The notes: generated by a model not told the origin, from the sequence alone. DNA of 64,000 nucleotides from Pseudofabraea citricarpa (GCA_029641185.1 JAPWGK010000002.1:1054001-1118000); one strand, 5' to 3'; positions 11,689-24,271 are shown, counted from the first letter of the stretch. A program made the numbers and translations.

Positions 11689-11931
11689 ATGCCTACGCAA
11701 ACGAGCACCCCGCTGGCGCTGCCCATCCCCCGCAAGCGTCTCTCGCTGCTCACGTCGTCGACGCTCGGCCAAGACGTCTCGCTGTACCTCAACCAGAAAG
11801 TCACCAAGTCCCCTTACGGCTACACCATCATCGAGCGCGTGAACGAGGATGGCTACTCTCCTCCCGCCCCGCCGCCACCCAGCCCCGTCTCCTTCCCGTC
11901 CGAGAGCTGGAGCACCGCTCTCCGTCGATAA
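11689..11931 (+). CDS. 80-residue protein of unknown function
   Basis: Single coding exon, ATG at 11689 in a good context (CTACAATGCC), 80 residues. Third positions are strongly GC-rich, unlike the repeat-filled flanks. The middle (about residues 25-55) is a regular mix of charged and hydrophobic residues containing YLNQKVTKSPYGYTIIERV. The end is Pro-rich, with a PPAPPPPSP run. There is no signal peptide or membrane segment. It lies behind a long gene-free region and a probable leader intron, a layout often seen for tightly regulated fungal genes. I do not recognise it. Other reading frames through the same segment are also open, so the call rests on ATG context, codon bias and the leader intron. 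Confidence 0.6.
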   Translation: MPTQTSTPLALPIPRKRLSLLTSSTLGQDVSLYLNQKVTKSPYGYTIIERVNEDGYSPPAPPPPSPVSFPSESWSTALRR

Positions 11932-13534
11932 TCTCTGCGAGCGGGACGGCATGCGGCTGCGGCTGTGTGCCTGATGTGATGGGGCCGGGTCAGGTCAGGT
12001 CAGCCTGTTGGACCGGGCCCCCTGTATATTCTCTTGTGCTGTTTTTACCGTCATCAAAAGTTGGGTTCTGCGTCTGGTTGGGTGTGGGTTGGATGGGATG
12101 GGATGGGGTTTGCAGGCGAGCTGTGCTGTGCTGCGAGGTCGAGAGTTCACTTAGTCCTCCCTTGCAAAGCTACGCGCTGCAGATCCCTCCACCTCCACCC
12201 TAGGGATTGAGTGTACATGGTATTATGGAGTCTAGGGGTGCAAAGGCATATTTTATTTATTTCGAGCTCGGTGAAGCCAGGGGATCTTGTTTTTTTTTTC
12301 TCTTTTTGGTCCATCGCTACTTTTATTCGCGAGGAGGGCAAGGATGGGCGTCAGTGTCTGAAGGGATATCATGGACAGTGGATACAGGTAGTTTTCCTTT
12401 CTCTCTTTTCGCCTGAGGGGGTTTCCATTCATTCTCGTGGGGATCTCTGAAATCAGAAGTCGGGAAAAGATACACGAAATACAAATTTTGTACAATCAAC
12501 TATACCAACCGACTGTGATTCGCCACTGCATTTCTTCTTCTTCTTCTTCTTCTTCGTTTCTTTCTGTGAAGATGCAGATGAGATGGATAAGCAATATAAT
12601 ATCATATCATGTCAGCAACCAAGGAAGAAGGAAAGGGAGAGAGGGAGGGGTTCTGGCTCCATGGAGCGAGTAAACTCTTACTACCTTCCTCTATCTAGTA
12701 TTAACCACCCTCCCTACTAGATGTTATTGTCTGACTGCATACATAGGGGGGCGAGTCGAGGGGAGGGGAGGGGGTATAGTACATAATCAAGCCCTACCAT
12801 ACTATACAGTACGTGTGTGTGGTAAGCACCGCGCCGTACCGCATCACATCGCATGACATGAGCATTACATTACATTACATTCCCCAGAACACACACCTCC
12901 AGGATTCATGATTTGATCAACCTTCTCAACAAAAGAAAGACAAACAGGACACCGGCGACGGCCATTTGGAGCAGACGGGCGGCCGCCGAGGAAGTGGAAT
13001 CAGACCACTTCTTGCTCCGTTCCTACGCTGTAACTTTCTCGCGGCCTTTGCATCTCCCTACGTCTCCGAGGTCGGGTGATGGAGTGATGTTGCATTGTCG
13101 ACGAGGAGGAGGAGGAGTGGTGTGTTTTACCCGGATGCGAGGACTTGGAGATTTTTGGGCTCTGGGTCTGGGGGCTGGGTCTCGGAGAGATGTCGCTTAG
13201 AGAGATTATACTGTACTGTATGTATTATTAATTCTTGTAGCGAGAGACAGGTTGCAGCTTGCAGCTTGTTGAGCCGAGGTGCAGTTTCGTGATGCCGGGG
13301 AAGATGAGAATTGCCGAGATCCTGGGGTAAGCTATCTGTCTAGCTTCCATCCGTACGGGATGACGACGACGGGAGGTGGGATAGAGAACCCTTTCACTTT
13401 TCCCTGACATGATGATTGATATTTGATTCTTTACATGCCGATCGAGCTGATATATCAATCAGTCATAGAGTTTCTTCCCTGTTCCCCTTTCTCTACACAG
13501 GCCCTCCTACCTACCTAGTTCTATCTCTTGCGCC
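11932..13534. other. intergenic region with a TTC microsatellite
   Basis: 1.6 kb without a supported gene. It contains (TTC)n at about 12532-12555, short repeats such as CATTACATTACATT near 12865 and CT-rich sequence before the next gene. The open frames at 12207-12495 and 12913-13292 show no domain. Confidence 0.5.
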
Positions 13535-14813
13535 ATGGGCTCCGATCGAGAAATCATCCTCTACCACTACAGCTTCTCCCCATACGCGCGGAGGCAAGTT
13601 AAGCTTATCTGATATCCCTCCCCTCCCACATCACACAGCGTAGTGTATATGATGCTACAACACAGCAACTGACCAGCCGCGACAAGCAGAGTAGTCTGGT
13701 ACCTGAATCTTCGGGGAATCCCCTACTCACAATGCGTAAGGAAACGAAGCCTCCCCCACGGCGCATTCACTGATCAGATGCAACTAACGCGCCTCGCAGT
13801 CTCAACCACCAGTCATGCCACGGCCCGACGTCGCCGCCCTCGGGATCCAATACCGGCGCATCCCACTGCTGTCCATCGGCCGGGACGTGTACAACGACAC
13901 ACGGCTCATCCTGCGGAAGCTCGACGAGCTGTTCCCCGAAACAGGTGCAGGTGCAGGTGCAGGAGCACAGATCTCGGCGTCGTCCTCATCGCCTGATCAG
14001 AGAGCACTGCAGACGCTCCTCGAGAACTGGACCGTCGATGGCGGCGTCTTCGTGCGCGCCTCGCAGCTCATCCCCACCAGCACGCCGCTGCTGCAAGACG
14101 AGAGATTCACAAGAGATCGCGAGCAGTATACCGGCAAGAGCTGGTCGGCTGTTGATATTGACCGCATGAGACCCGAGGCCCTCGTCGAGGTCTCCGCCGC
14201 GTTTGCCTTTCTCGAATCGTCGCTCTTGAGTGATGGCCGCGAGTGGGTTTTGGGTACGGAGGGGCCTTCGCTGGCTGATATACACGGTACGTTGTATCTC
14301 TCACTTTCTCCCTCCCTTTCTACCATCTTTCTCTCCTCGCTGTGGAGCTTCAGGGACTGACATTATCTTTGATTCACAGCCGTATGGCCATTCCACTGGC
14401 TTCACAATCTGAAAGGCGCGCTCCCACCAGACCTCATCTCGGCCGAGCAGTTCCCGCGCACCTTCGCATGGATCGAGCGATTCCAGGGCGCCGTGTCGGC
14501 GGCGGCGAAGAAGGCCGGCAAGCCCAGATCTCTGAAGGGCCCTGAAGCCGCAGCGCAGATAGGGGCTTCTGAGTTCGCCGAGCCGGAAGGCAGCGTTGAC
14601 GAGAGGGACCCGTCCGGGTTGAAGAAGGGCCAGCTGGTCGAGGTGTGGCCGATCGATTCCGGGTTTAGGAATAAGGACCGCGGCCCGCTGGTCAGCCTCG
14701 ATGCCGGCGAGGTTGTCATCCGCACTACCACTAGCAGTGGGGGGTTTGTGAGGGTTCATGCCCCGAGGCATGGGTTTAGGATCAGGGCTGTCGGTGGGGT
14801 GGTGAAGTTGTGA
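13535..14813 (+). CDS. glutathione S-transferase-like protein
   Basis: Exons 13535-13593, 13690-13735, 13800-14286 and 14380-14813; 341 residues. The N-terminal part has the thioredoxin-fold GST_N pattern: YHYSFSPYARR, WYLNLRGIPY, then MPRPDVAALG, YRRIPLLSIG and DTRLILRKLDELFP. A helical GST_C-like region follows (SLADIHAVWPFHWL, FAWIERF). The last 110 residues form an extra, probably beta-rich domain (GQLVEVWPID to the end). The first intron uses a GC donor (GCAAGT at 13594). That choice is forced, because it alone joins YARR to VVWYLNL in frame; a GT further on would meet a stop. Many fungal genes of this type are annotated as GST N-terminal domain proteins; the substrate is unknown. Family call strong, activity uncertain. 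Confidence 0.82.
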
Positions 14814-14834
14814 GGGGGGAGTGCTGAAGAAGGG

Positions 14835-15650
14835 GTGTAAGATAGTGGCGTACTGAGTTATTTATGAAATATATATTAAGTTGTTGGACAAGCGGTTGCT
14901 TGTTTATTCCACTTCCTAAAATGCTATCTCTCCCAGAAAGAGTGGCAGAGGGTGTGGTGCGCGTAAGATATTGGAGCATCAAATTATGAAGTATGTATCA
15001 AGTCGTTGGAGAAGTGCTCGCTTGTTTATTGCACTCATTAGAATTCTATATATCCCAGATAGAGTTGCAGAGGGAATGGTGCGTGTAGGAGATTAAAATA
15101 CAAAGAGACAAATTGTATATCACATTGTTGGCCCTGCACGAGTGGTTTCAATAAATTTGGTTGGTCTTCGAGAAGTGATTTAGGTTCCTTGTACTTTCGT
15201 ATCTCACTCTTGTGTATATGTCCCAACTGGATCATGCTTGCTTCCAGGCGACGATGAGGGGAGGGAAGGGGAGGGAAGACTCTGAAGTTAAGGTTGTTTA
15301 GAGGAACAGAGTCGAGGTTGAGAGGGTGTGGGACATTATCATATCAAGATGTGTCTGAGTTATGTGTTGACTTGTTGGTTTAGGAGGATGTGACTTTGCA
15401 GGTTTGCATAGCTTCAGAGATTCAATTGTTTTGTTGGTTCTACTTTACTGCTTCTGTATACTTTGACTGAAGTTATGAGAGGTGTGGGATACCGAATATC
15501 GAGCCATAAGTTATATATCGACTTGTTAGTTTTAGAGGATATGATCTTGCGGGTTTGCGTAGCCCTAGAGAGCCTATTCATTCCACTTCCTTGCTTCTAC
15601 ATCTCTTGACTGGAATCGTCAGAGGTGTAGGACATCCGAACGTATATCGC
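14835..15650. repeat. diverged tandem repeats, units of about 120-157 bp
   Basis: Units start near 14835, 14961, 15083, 15324, 15481 and 15624. Units one and two share several blocks, such as GTAAGATA at the start, GCTTGTTTATT, CCCAGA with AGAGT and GGCAGAGGG or TGCAGAGGG, and GGTGCG at the end. Units four and five share GGTGTGGGA, GACTTGTT, AGAGGATATGA-like and GGGTTTGCGTAGC-like blocks. The third unit is the most decayed. No coding potential and no terminal inverted repeats were seen. Confidence 0.6.
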
Positions 15651-15902
15651 ATCGAGTCAAGATATTCTATTCCATTCCACTCCCTCGACCTCGAGCAAGT
15701 CATCAGAGCGACAAGCGATTGGTTTGTTCGTTCGTCCCAGCCTCTTGGGTCTTCTATCCCAACTTCGAATCATGTTTCCTCCCAAAGAGGCACTCGACAA
15801 CGAAAAAGCTACTCATGAATCATAATTGAAACAGGCCTGTTGTCAAGAGAGTTTTTCTCCTACAAAGCTGCTTACCGAGGAGCTTCCTACCGTACTTACT
15901 CA

Positions 15903-15905
<3 letters not shown>

Positions 15906-15937
<32 letters not shown>
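15906..15937. repeat. CA dinucleotide microsatellite
   Basis: About 16 CA units with a single interruption near the end, in the region before the bZIP gene. Confidence 0.85.
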
Positions 15938-15941
<4 letters not shown>

Positions 15942-17430
15942 CTCATACCTTCGGCCTCGCGTGTCAATTGGCATGGCTGTCTGCTTGAGCAACTGTGTCC
16001 TTGTCGTTGATCCGGCGAAGCATAAATGTTTCATCCTTTCCTGTGGCCCTTGCAACCTAAATCGTGGTTATGGTTAAAAATTAAGGTCGGCTTCCCACAT
16101 GGTTTCGCCAAGCCAACGAGCAATCTGATATCTGACTTACGAGCCTCTTGTGCGTGGTTTGGTTTTCATGCCTTGGCCTGCTTCTTCGGGCCGTCGACTG
16201 AGATAAGAAATGACCAGAGATCCTTCGCACGACTTGCCACGCGTATAATTCTGGTCGCTGCCGGCAAACCGGTTGTCTGTTCGGTACCAAGAATACCAAA
16301 AATACCAGATGGGTGATATCACAAACTGGTCCTCGACATCTCTCTTTCTCGCCCTGATTCTCAGTATCCCAATCCGGGTTCTCGACCAGAAAGATACTTG
16401 TCGGGTAGATATTATTATCAGGATATAAATGATCAAGATATGAATGATCAGTGGTTGGTGTCCCTCGCATTTCTAAGCAGGGGTCATAAGCGAGGCAGCT
16501 AGCCCGAGGCGTGGGCTGACATTTCATTTTTTTTTAAAGCCTGGCTTCGTCATTTCTCCTGCCCACGTCATTCTCGTCCTTCCAAGAACACCAAAAGTCC
16601 ACATTTTCTCACGGTATCGCAAAGCCAGCACCGCAACGCTCGACAGCGGCCAGAGCCATCATCGACGGCAGAGCCTCATAATAGACTTCGCGATAATACC
16701 AGACACCAGTATAGTAGCTGCGTCCTCGATTGCGCTTGTTTGACGGCAAGTCTTTGACGTGGTGTCGCTCGCCTTGTGCATGAATGTTTCGATCCGGCCA
16801 TACACCTTCGTCGAACAAAGAAAAACTACGTCACCACCACTTCAACGCTTCACCATCCGCTATTCCTCGAGTGCAAGCAGGTCAACAGCCCCAAAGTTCC
16901 CAGGCCCTGTTGACATCCCCGACGACTTCCGTGATAATTGAACTGCTCTGAGGCCTCTCCTATCACAGTCGCGCATTTCTCTTGCGACAAGTGCGGAGAT
17001 CCAGATTGAATTTGTAAGGGGGTCGGTCGTCGCCACCTCTTGCGCCATCCTCATCTTCACCCTCACACCTGCCGTCGACAACTTCATCACCAACGCTCCC
17101 AGACATCAGTCAACCATCGTGTGCAGCATCTGTGCGTGATTCTCTCGCTATCCGACGCGTCTGTTGAGTGCTGCCGTGCGAGATAGCAGAACGTGGTGAG
17201 TCTGGCTGAGAGAGACAGATGAGAGGGTTGTCGGCTAGGTACAGAGATTAACGAGTTGCAGAACGAGGGCGCAAAACGTCATACCACCCAACGTCATCAA
17301 CGCCAACCCAAGCCCTGCTGCTCTACTCGTACAGGCATACCAGACCCGAAAGCAAACAGTTGGACATCGTCACTGTTTGTAGTAAGCACCAATACCTGTT
17401 GACCCCCTCCCGCCATCTTGGAACTCAATC

Positions 17431-19171
17431 ATGGGGAACTCTCCTAAAGACACACTCAAGAAGGGAGACGATAAGTCACCCGTGCAAGCAAATGCTGAGC
17501 CTAGTATATCCAAAGGTAAGTCCATTGCATGATATATCTTCCCAATTGCTCGTTGTCGCGACCTGGGTCCATCACACTAACGCGTCGAAGATCCTGTCCA
17601 GGACTCGAAACTTGACAACGCCGTTGTAAAAGCAGAATCGACGACTGCCAATGCAGAGCAAGCACAACCTCTTGCTCCGCCGCCGCGACCGAGTTTACCT
17701 GCCGCCAATGCCCCTGATTATTTCTCCGGCACTCACGGCAGTAACCTTTCGTACGAAACCAACCCCTTCGAGTCTTCCTTTGCAGTCGGTGGTGTGAACG
17801 GTGGAGGACAACAAACACCTGGCGGTACCATAAAGCTCCCATCGGTCAACGCGCTCACATCGCCAGCGTTTGGTTCGGGTGTGACGCCGTTTTCTTGGGG
17901 TGGCCTCCGGTCTGGACCTCTGAGTCCTGCGATGCTGTCGGGCCCGCAGAAGGACGATTACTTTAGTGACGGCCATCACCTTCGGGGTGGATTTCCAACT
18001 CCAAACGAGTCTGGCCTGAGATCAGGATTAACTCCCGGCGGAGGTGGTTCTATGTTCCCTGAGCCGAGTCCAAACTCTCAAGCTTTATTTCAACAGCTAG
18101 CTAGTGGCGGCGCAACTCCTACTACTCTTGACTTCCACCGCACTGCTATGAATGCTGCAGCGGTTCAGAAGAGAGAGGCAGCTCAGACACAGCACAGTAA
18201 CGTCACTTCGCAACCACAAGACCTTAACGGCATGGATGTTAAGCCCGCGGCTCCATCAGGACAATTTGATCAACACGACGCGAATGATGCTGCCAACGGC
18301 CTCTTCCTCCTTGCCAACGCCAGAAACGGACCTCCACAGCAAGGTTATGCCATGGCTCCTCAGATGCCTGTTCATGCCCATCCTCAACCAATACCAATGC
18401 AACAACCTGTATCTACAGAAACCTCACCCCACATGACTAATCGTGCTCCCAACGGCTCCATCGATTCTGGCCGAGGTGTCAGCGAAGCCAGTGGAGGCTT
18501 CTCTGATGACAGCGAACAGCGACAACAACGACCCAATACAAGAGGAAAGAACACTAAGCGAGGCTCATCCACAACCCAGACCAATGGCAGAAGAAAGGCG
18601 GATGAAACCCCATCTAAACAGCCAAATAAAAAGGCCAAGGGTAATAATGGTAGTGCTATGTCTATGGACATGGAGCCAGAGCCAGCCTCCGAGGAGGAAC
18701 CAGATATGAATAAAGATGAGTATAACGCCAATGGTAAGAAGATGACGGATGAAGAGAAGCGAAAGAACTTTTTAGAACGTAATAGGTAAGAACTCCATTA
18801 GCCGACCTACATGATATCATATATACTAATCATCTACTAGGGTCGCTGCACTGAAGTGTCGCCAACGCAAGAAGCAATGGTTGGCCAATCTGCAAAACAA
18901 AGTAGAGATGTTTAGTTCAGAGAACGATGCTCTGAGTTCGCAAATTGCACAACTGAGAGAAGAAGTCGTTAATCTCAAGACACTCCTTCTTGCACACAAG
19001 GATTGTCCAGTGTCGCAAAGTCAAGGACTAAACGGAATGGCTCTTCAACACATGATAGACCCTGGCTATGGCCAACAAATGCAACAAAATCCTTACGGCA
19101 TGGCTGCACCACCCATGAGCCAGCAGCAGCAACAAATTATGGCCGGTCAAGACCACAGACGCTTCTCATAG
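17431..19171 (+). CDS. atfA: AtfA/Atf1-type bZIP stress transcription factor
   Basis: Exons 17431-17515, 17591-18785 and 18841-19171; 536 residues. The N-terminal region carries NPFESSF at 86-92 and the segment SWGGLRSGPLSP (about 130-141), the hallmark of the Aft1/HRA activation region. The C-terminal bZIP starts near 415. The basic signature NRVAALKCR (N426 to R434) spans the second intron, followed by the leucine zipper (about 440-475) and a Gln-rich tail. The HRA-bZIP layout is that of fission yeast Atf1 and Aspergillus AtfA, a nuclear factor acting downstream of the Sty1/SakA/Hog1 MAP kinase in oxidative and osmotic stress, conidial survival and secondary metabolism. Several Ser-Pro/Thr-Pro pairs are possible MAP-kinase sites. 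The ATG at 17431 gives MGNSPKD, and the first intron joins SK to DPVQ in frame. Confidence 0.93.
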
Positions 19172-21242
19172 CACCTCTTTTCCAGTCAAAACAAAAAGTC
19201 CATCTTCTAGGGCACCAAAATGGGTTTCTTCGGCGTCTTCGGGTATAACGTCGCCATGAGCAGCATAGGGAGGTTTTCGTCTTACAGCACCACGGTGCTA
19301 CGACGAAACGGAAAAATCTTGATTCTATACTCTTCGGACCTTTCGAAGTTTTAGAACTACATGAGGCGTTCATCGCAGCGCATTTGGGCGTTTGCTGTAC
19401 ATCATCATTTGATTGAGTCCTTCACTTTCACACCCATCGCTTTACTTTTAGCTTTGGCTTCTTTTATTCCTATTCAAGTTTTGTACATAAGATTCCTTCG
19501 AGCTTGTCGTTGAGCTTAGGCAAGTATACACATGTGCCTTAATATGGCTATGGGCGTCTCGAGCAGGCATGCTTGGTTGATTTTTGATTTCTGGCGTCGA
19601 TATGAGAGGAGAGTTAGGGGTTGACCTGGTATGTATCAAGATAGCTTTATGAAAACGAGACGAAGCTTTAAAGTCAACGAGGATTTCATGCAACTTGATC
19701 TGCGAACGTGACGTGAAGCCTTTGTATTTTGCGGGGTAAGACGACGAGGATTGTGTCATTCTGAATAGTGTATAACCACGTCAAGCAAGGGTTAAACGCC
19801 TTTCTCGGCAATAGACAGCAGCTATTCCTGTTCGTCTTTGGTACCAGGGCAAAACTCGTTGATAATTGTCGACGAAAGAGGATCCAGGCAGGCCTTTGTA
19901 GTATCTTATCGAAGTGTTTCTAGCAGCGTTGGATGAAGCCGAGAAATTAACTTCTCGCTCTTCTCGAATCCGAGACTCGGGTCAAGAATCACGTCGGACC
20001 ATGCACACAGGCTCGAAGGCCGAAGAGGACGGCGGCACTGCAGGAGAGAGTTCGAGAACGGGCGACGGCATTGAAACGCACATACGATATATTAATGCAC
20101 GCGCGCAGGAAAAGTCTCGTGGCAAACCTAGGCTGCGTCAAAGAATGTGTGGTCGGTAGGGTAAGTAAGATGCACAAAACAATGGACAAAGCTATTTTGT
20201 CAGTGGCTATGTGGCTAGGACTACCGTACGCTACCTTTAAGCGGTCAGAGGACGAACCATGAGTCGCGGATCCGATGCCCATCTCTGCTTATTCACTCAA
20301 GATGTGTGGGAAGTGTCTGTCGAGCATTTTGAAGAGATGCTCTTCTGATTCAATATATACGTTTATGTTTATACCGAGTTGCACAACGGAACCCAACGCC
20401 TGGTCCTCGAACTCTTGGCATCTCACGTCGTTTGTTCCATGAGCAAGAGAAAAGAAGATAAAGTGTCCGATCTATTTCGGTAGCATGTGCACGGTACTCA
20501 TAGTCTCTCTAAATCTTGGTCCCTTTTCCGATCTGTTATGTGAACTCAGTCCATCCATGTCTGCACCGTCTCCCCGAATGCTGCTGTGATCCAATCAAGC
20601 ACCACGGTGATCTGATAATATCTCAATAATAGCAACGTCTTTTCTTTTCTTCCTCGGTTCGTTCCGTCTAACGCTCGCTCGTACAGTAATAATAGTAAAC
20701 TACGCCCCATGCATCATATCACGACCTTCGTCTCAGCAGACCGAAGCAGACCACTCCAGTAGTTACCAGACCCAAGCACGCCACTCCAAGGCTTGCTAGT
20801 TGCTATCTCCCGTAGTCGCCGTCGTCCAGAAGCAAAAGCGACAGACCCATGTGCAATGCCTCGCTCGCCGTTGACCCTCTGGACCCTGGAGGCTGGAGGC
20901 TGGAATCCATTTTCAGTGGGGCAGCGCCAGCTCCCTTCTGGAAATTTGAAGGGATAGGGGTTTCCGGTAAACGGTAAACAAATTCATGCCCTGGAGATCC
21001 CTTATTTTTGTGGGCGTATCAGGCACTATTATGGCACTATGGCACTATGGCACACTCCTTAAGGCTTATGGTGCTTCTTGTTTGCCTTAGCTCTGCTCTC
21101 TCGTTATGTCGGCTTTCTTAAAGCTCTCACCACCACGCTCCCCCCCCCCCTCCCCTTCTTCCTCTCTCCATTCCATTGTCGGTCTACCCCTCCTGAGTCC
21201 TGAGTCCTGAGTCCTGAGTCCTGACACAGCCTGACATAAGTC
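19172..21242. other. intergenic region
   Basis: 2.1 kb between the bZIP and desaturase-like genes, both on the plus strand. The short frames (19137-19373 minus, 19448-19759 minus, 19914-20282) lack domains. A CCTGAGT run at about 21191-21222 lies just before the next gene. There is no supported gene or RNA. Confidence 0.5.
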
Positions 21243-22729
21243 ATGGACCTCCAACCCATGGACCCTCTCCTGACTGAGTCGGACCGCCGAGTTTTGCAGT
21301 TCCTGGTGGACGAGGTTCAGGATGTGCAGTCTGCCACGTGCGAGGGCAAGAGAGATAATAAACCAAGTCCCGAGAAGAGGGAGACAAGAATAGCAGAGGA
21401 GATCTCCATCCTCGAAGGACTCAACGACGAGACGAGCAGCCAGTTCGAGCCCACCGTCTTCACCAATTGGGACCAGGCCGACCTGGAGAAGCTCCCCGGC
21501 CCCATTCAGAGATTTCTCCTGCAGCCATATATACGATGGGCACGAGGCGTTGTGCGTCGCCAGACGGATGTGGTTTTCATGACGCATATCATCATTTATC
21601 TATCGACGTCGGTTCCGAGTGCGCTCTATCTGTTTTTTAACTTTTCGTGGCCGCATGCTATCGCGCATTGGGTCATGCAGGCCATGTACTCTGGACCCTT
21701 CACCTTGTTGCTGCACAACCACATCCACAACAATGGAGTCCTGCTGCCCAAGTACGGCTGGTTCGATCGCAGCTTCGTGTATGTCCTTGAGCCGCTCATG
21801 GGCCATACCTGGCACTCGTACTATTACCACCATCTCAAATGTCACCACGTTGAGGGGAACGGCCCCGAGGATATCTCGTCCACCATCCGGTACCAGCGCG
21901 ATTCCATCTTGAATTTCGGCATGTACTGGGGCCGCTTCATGTTCTTCGTCTGGCTGGAGTTGCCTTTCTACTTCCTCAGGACGAACAAGCAGCGCCTGGC
22001 TGCCAAGGTGTTTTTCTGGGAGGTGACTTCGTACGTGAGCATGTACACGCTGGCCAAATATAATTTCTGGCCAACGCTCTTCGTCTTCATCATCCCCTTC
22101 ATCCAGATGCGTGTGGCCATGATGATTGGAAACTGGGCGCAGCATGCGTTGGTGGACGAGCTGGACCCGGATTCCGATTTCCGGTCCAGCATCACGTTGA
22201 TTGACATAGCCGTAAGAGCCCCATTCTACAAAACGAAAACGCAAAAGACGCGTAACTAACACGAGAACTTCAGAGCAACCGTCACTGCTTCAACGATGGA
22301 TGGCACACAGCCCACCATCTGAACCCGCTGAGGCACTGGCGTGACCAGCCGCTCAGCTACCTGAAAGCCAAGGACAAGTACGACGATGGCCAAGCGCTGG
22401 TCTTCCAGAACATCAACTACTTCATGATGTTCTTCGTGCTGATGAGGAAGGACTACGACTTCCTCGCCCACTGCCTCGTGCCGACGGGGGACAACATCGG
22501 GAAGACGCACGCCGAGCTGGTCGCCATGCTGCGCACCAAGACGCGCGCCTTCACCGAGGCCGAGATCCAGAAGAAGTTCTCCAAATCCGCACCGCCCAAG
22601 CCCGAACCCGTCGCCGCCGCCGCCGCGAAGAGTAGCAGCCTCGAGCTCACCGACAGGCTGCGGTCCCAGACGAAGAAGTTCGCCCCGGACAACATCCCGA
22701 GGAAGCTCATCAAGCATGGGAAGCATTAG
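21243..22729 (+). CDS. fatty-acid-desaturase-fold membrane protein
   Basis: Exons 21243-22211 and 22274-22729; 474 residues. Three histidine boxes sit where the membrane desaturase/hydroxylase superfamily has them: HNHIH at 158-162, an HxxxxHHLKCHH block at 191-202 and HTAHH at 334-338, the last formed just after the intron. They would hold a di-iron centre. Hydrophobic segments at about 112-133, 147-158, 215-232 and 255-305 suit a four-helix endoplasmic-reticulum enzyme. The N-terminal 80 residues are polar, and the C-terminus ends in a charged, Lys-rich tail. There is no cytochrome b5 domain. Substrate and regiochemistry cannot be read from the sequence. It has no pathway partner beside it. 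Confidence 0.85.
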
Positions 22730-24271
22730 ATCAGCCTTCTTTGGGCTTGGATGTGGGGTTCGAGAGGTAGGACAGAACAGGACTGGACTGGACAGGATTG
22801 GACCTCTTATCGACGAAAAGCTTCGTTAGACCTGGAGAATTGTACTTTTTATTGGGAGCGTGGTTTTGAGATTGGGCTATAGACTATTCTTGCGGGGTGG
22901 TAATCTACTAATTACCTCTTTCTTCTTGTGAACATTTCTTCGGTTGAAGAATCTCGTGGTAAAGTCCCTCTAGAGGAAAATATGTGACACTGTGACTTGA
23001 GGATATAGCTATGTTAGAATGCACGACAGTGGTTTGGAGTAACAGCGTGTCTATATCTTCTGGCCTTCGCTGAACGGTATGGAAGTCTGTGGCGTTGTTA
23101 TTGTTAAATAGCTCTAGAGAGCACCGGAATTTGGCTCGGATCTCTATTACTATCCTGCGAGATAACTACGTCTTGCTACTCTGGCTCTGGTCAAGTCTTG
23201 TACTTATCTGATATCTTTGGTTAGAAATCCACAAGTCATATTCTCTCCACCAAAGTCCTGAATACTCTTGTATTTAGTTAGTATCTCTGGTTGAAACTTT
23301 GTAAGCGGTTTCTTCTTAACTAGCACTGCAGGTAAGATATGAACGCGTCAATACTACGCTTGATATATGCACCTAAGAAGTTCTGAATACTCTTCCATTC
23401 ATTTAATATCTCTGATTAAAACTCTGCAAGTGGCATCCTCTCAACTAGCACTGCAAGCAAGCTACTACCGCGTTAATATCCCGCTTAACATATACACCGA
23501 CGTACTAAATATTAAGTCACGTCTATAACAGCTTAAATCTCTAGCTTAATATCCTTGTTCTTTTCTGTGCACGTTTCATGTAACTGCGGTTGCAAATCGG
23601 TATTGGAACACGTGTTTTTTCTTTGACAAACTTGTTTGATGTTTCTTATCAAAGTAGATCACATCAAGTTGGATGCCTGCTTCTTAGCCCTTCCACTAAG
23701 CTATTGGTACCTTAGTATCAGCAGTTGTGGCAAGGTCTACAGGGTACATATCAAGAAAACCCCAAAGCGTCAAAGAGCAACAAGCTGGATAGAAACTCCG
23801 CTTGGGACAACCAGACTTCAGATAGCAATAAGATATTCAACTACACTTTGACCATATAATAATACCAACTTAAATAGTGCGTGTCGTGTTGCATCGTGTT
23901 TTCTTTCCCATTGACGTTGCTGACCCCAGACCACTTGGGTCTAACCGCAAGCGAGTGCGCCAGGCCAGGGATCGCAGCAGCCTTCCCGGTTCATCCTCCA
24001 GTTTTTGAGGCTCCAGCAATTCTCAAAAGACCACCCCCAACTACTTTTCTTTCTTCTTCAACTTGCTCATCGGAGTGCAGGTATCACCCTTCCGGACATC
24101 TCAACCCTTGACAGATTCCGAAGCTGTCGTATATACCTTTATTGCCGCAGGCGGTACACCTCAGAGAACGCCACCTCTGCATGACCTGTTCGGATCATTT
24201 CCCCCTTCGATCCTCAACACTCGCCCATCAACCCGTCGCATCTCAATCGATCCTTTGCAGCGCTCTCGAAC
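22730..24271. other. AT-rich intergenic region with tandem repeats
   Basis: 1.5 kb. It holds the 127 bp repeat array listed separately and then the pyrimidine-rich leader of the Btz-domain gene. No gene could be supported. Confidence 0.5.
23193..23515. repeat. diverged tandem repeats, period about 127 bp
   Basis: Two full units start at about 23255 and 23382 and a partial unit precedes them. Shared blocks are CTGAATACTCTT, TTAATATCTCTG or TTAGTATCTCTG, CTTAACTAGCACTGCA or CTCAACTAGCACTGCA and CGCTTGATATATGCACC or CGCTTAACATATACACC. The differences are mostly transitions. No open frame crosses the units. Confidence 0.65.

Larger units (their letters stand above)
14814..17430. other. long intergenic region and bZIP gene leader
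   Basis: 2.6 kb. The first 0.85 kb is a diverged tandem-repeat array (listed separately). It also has a (CA)n run at about 15906-15937. The rest, with mixed short open frames, is taken as the promoter and long 5' leader of the bZIP gene. I see no other gene. Confidence 0.5.
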
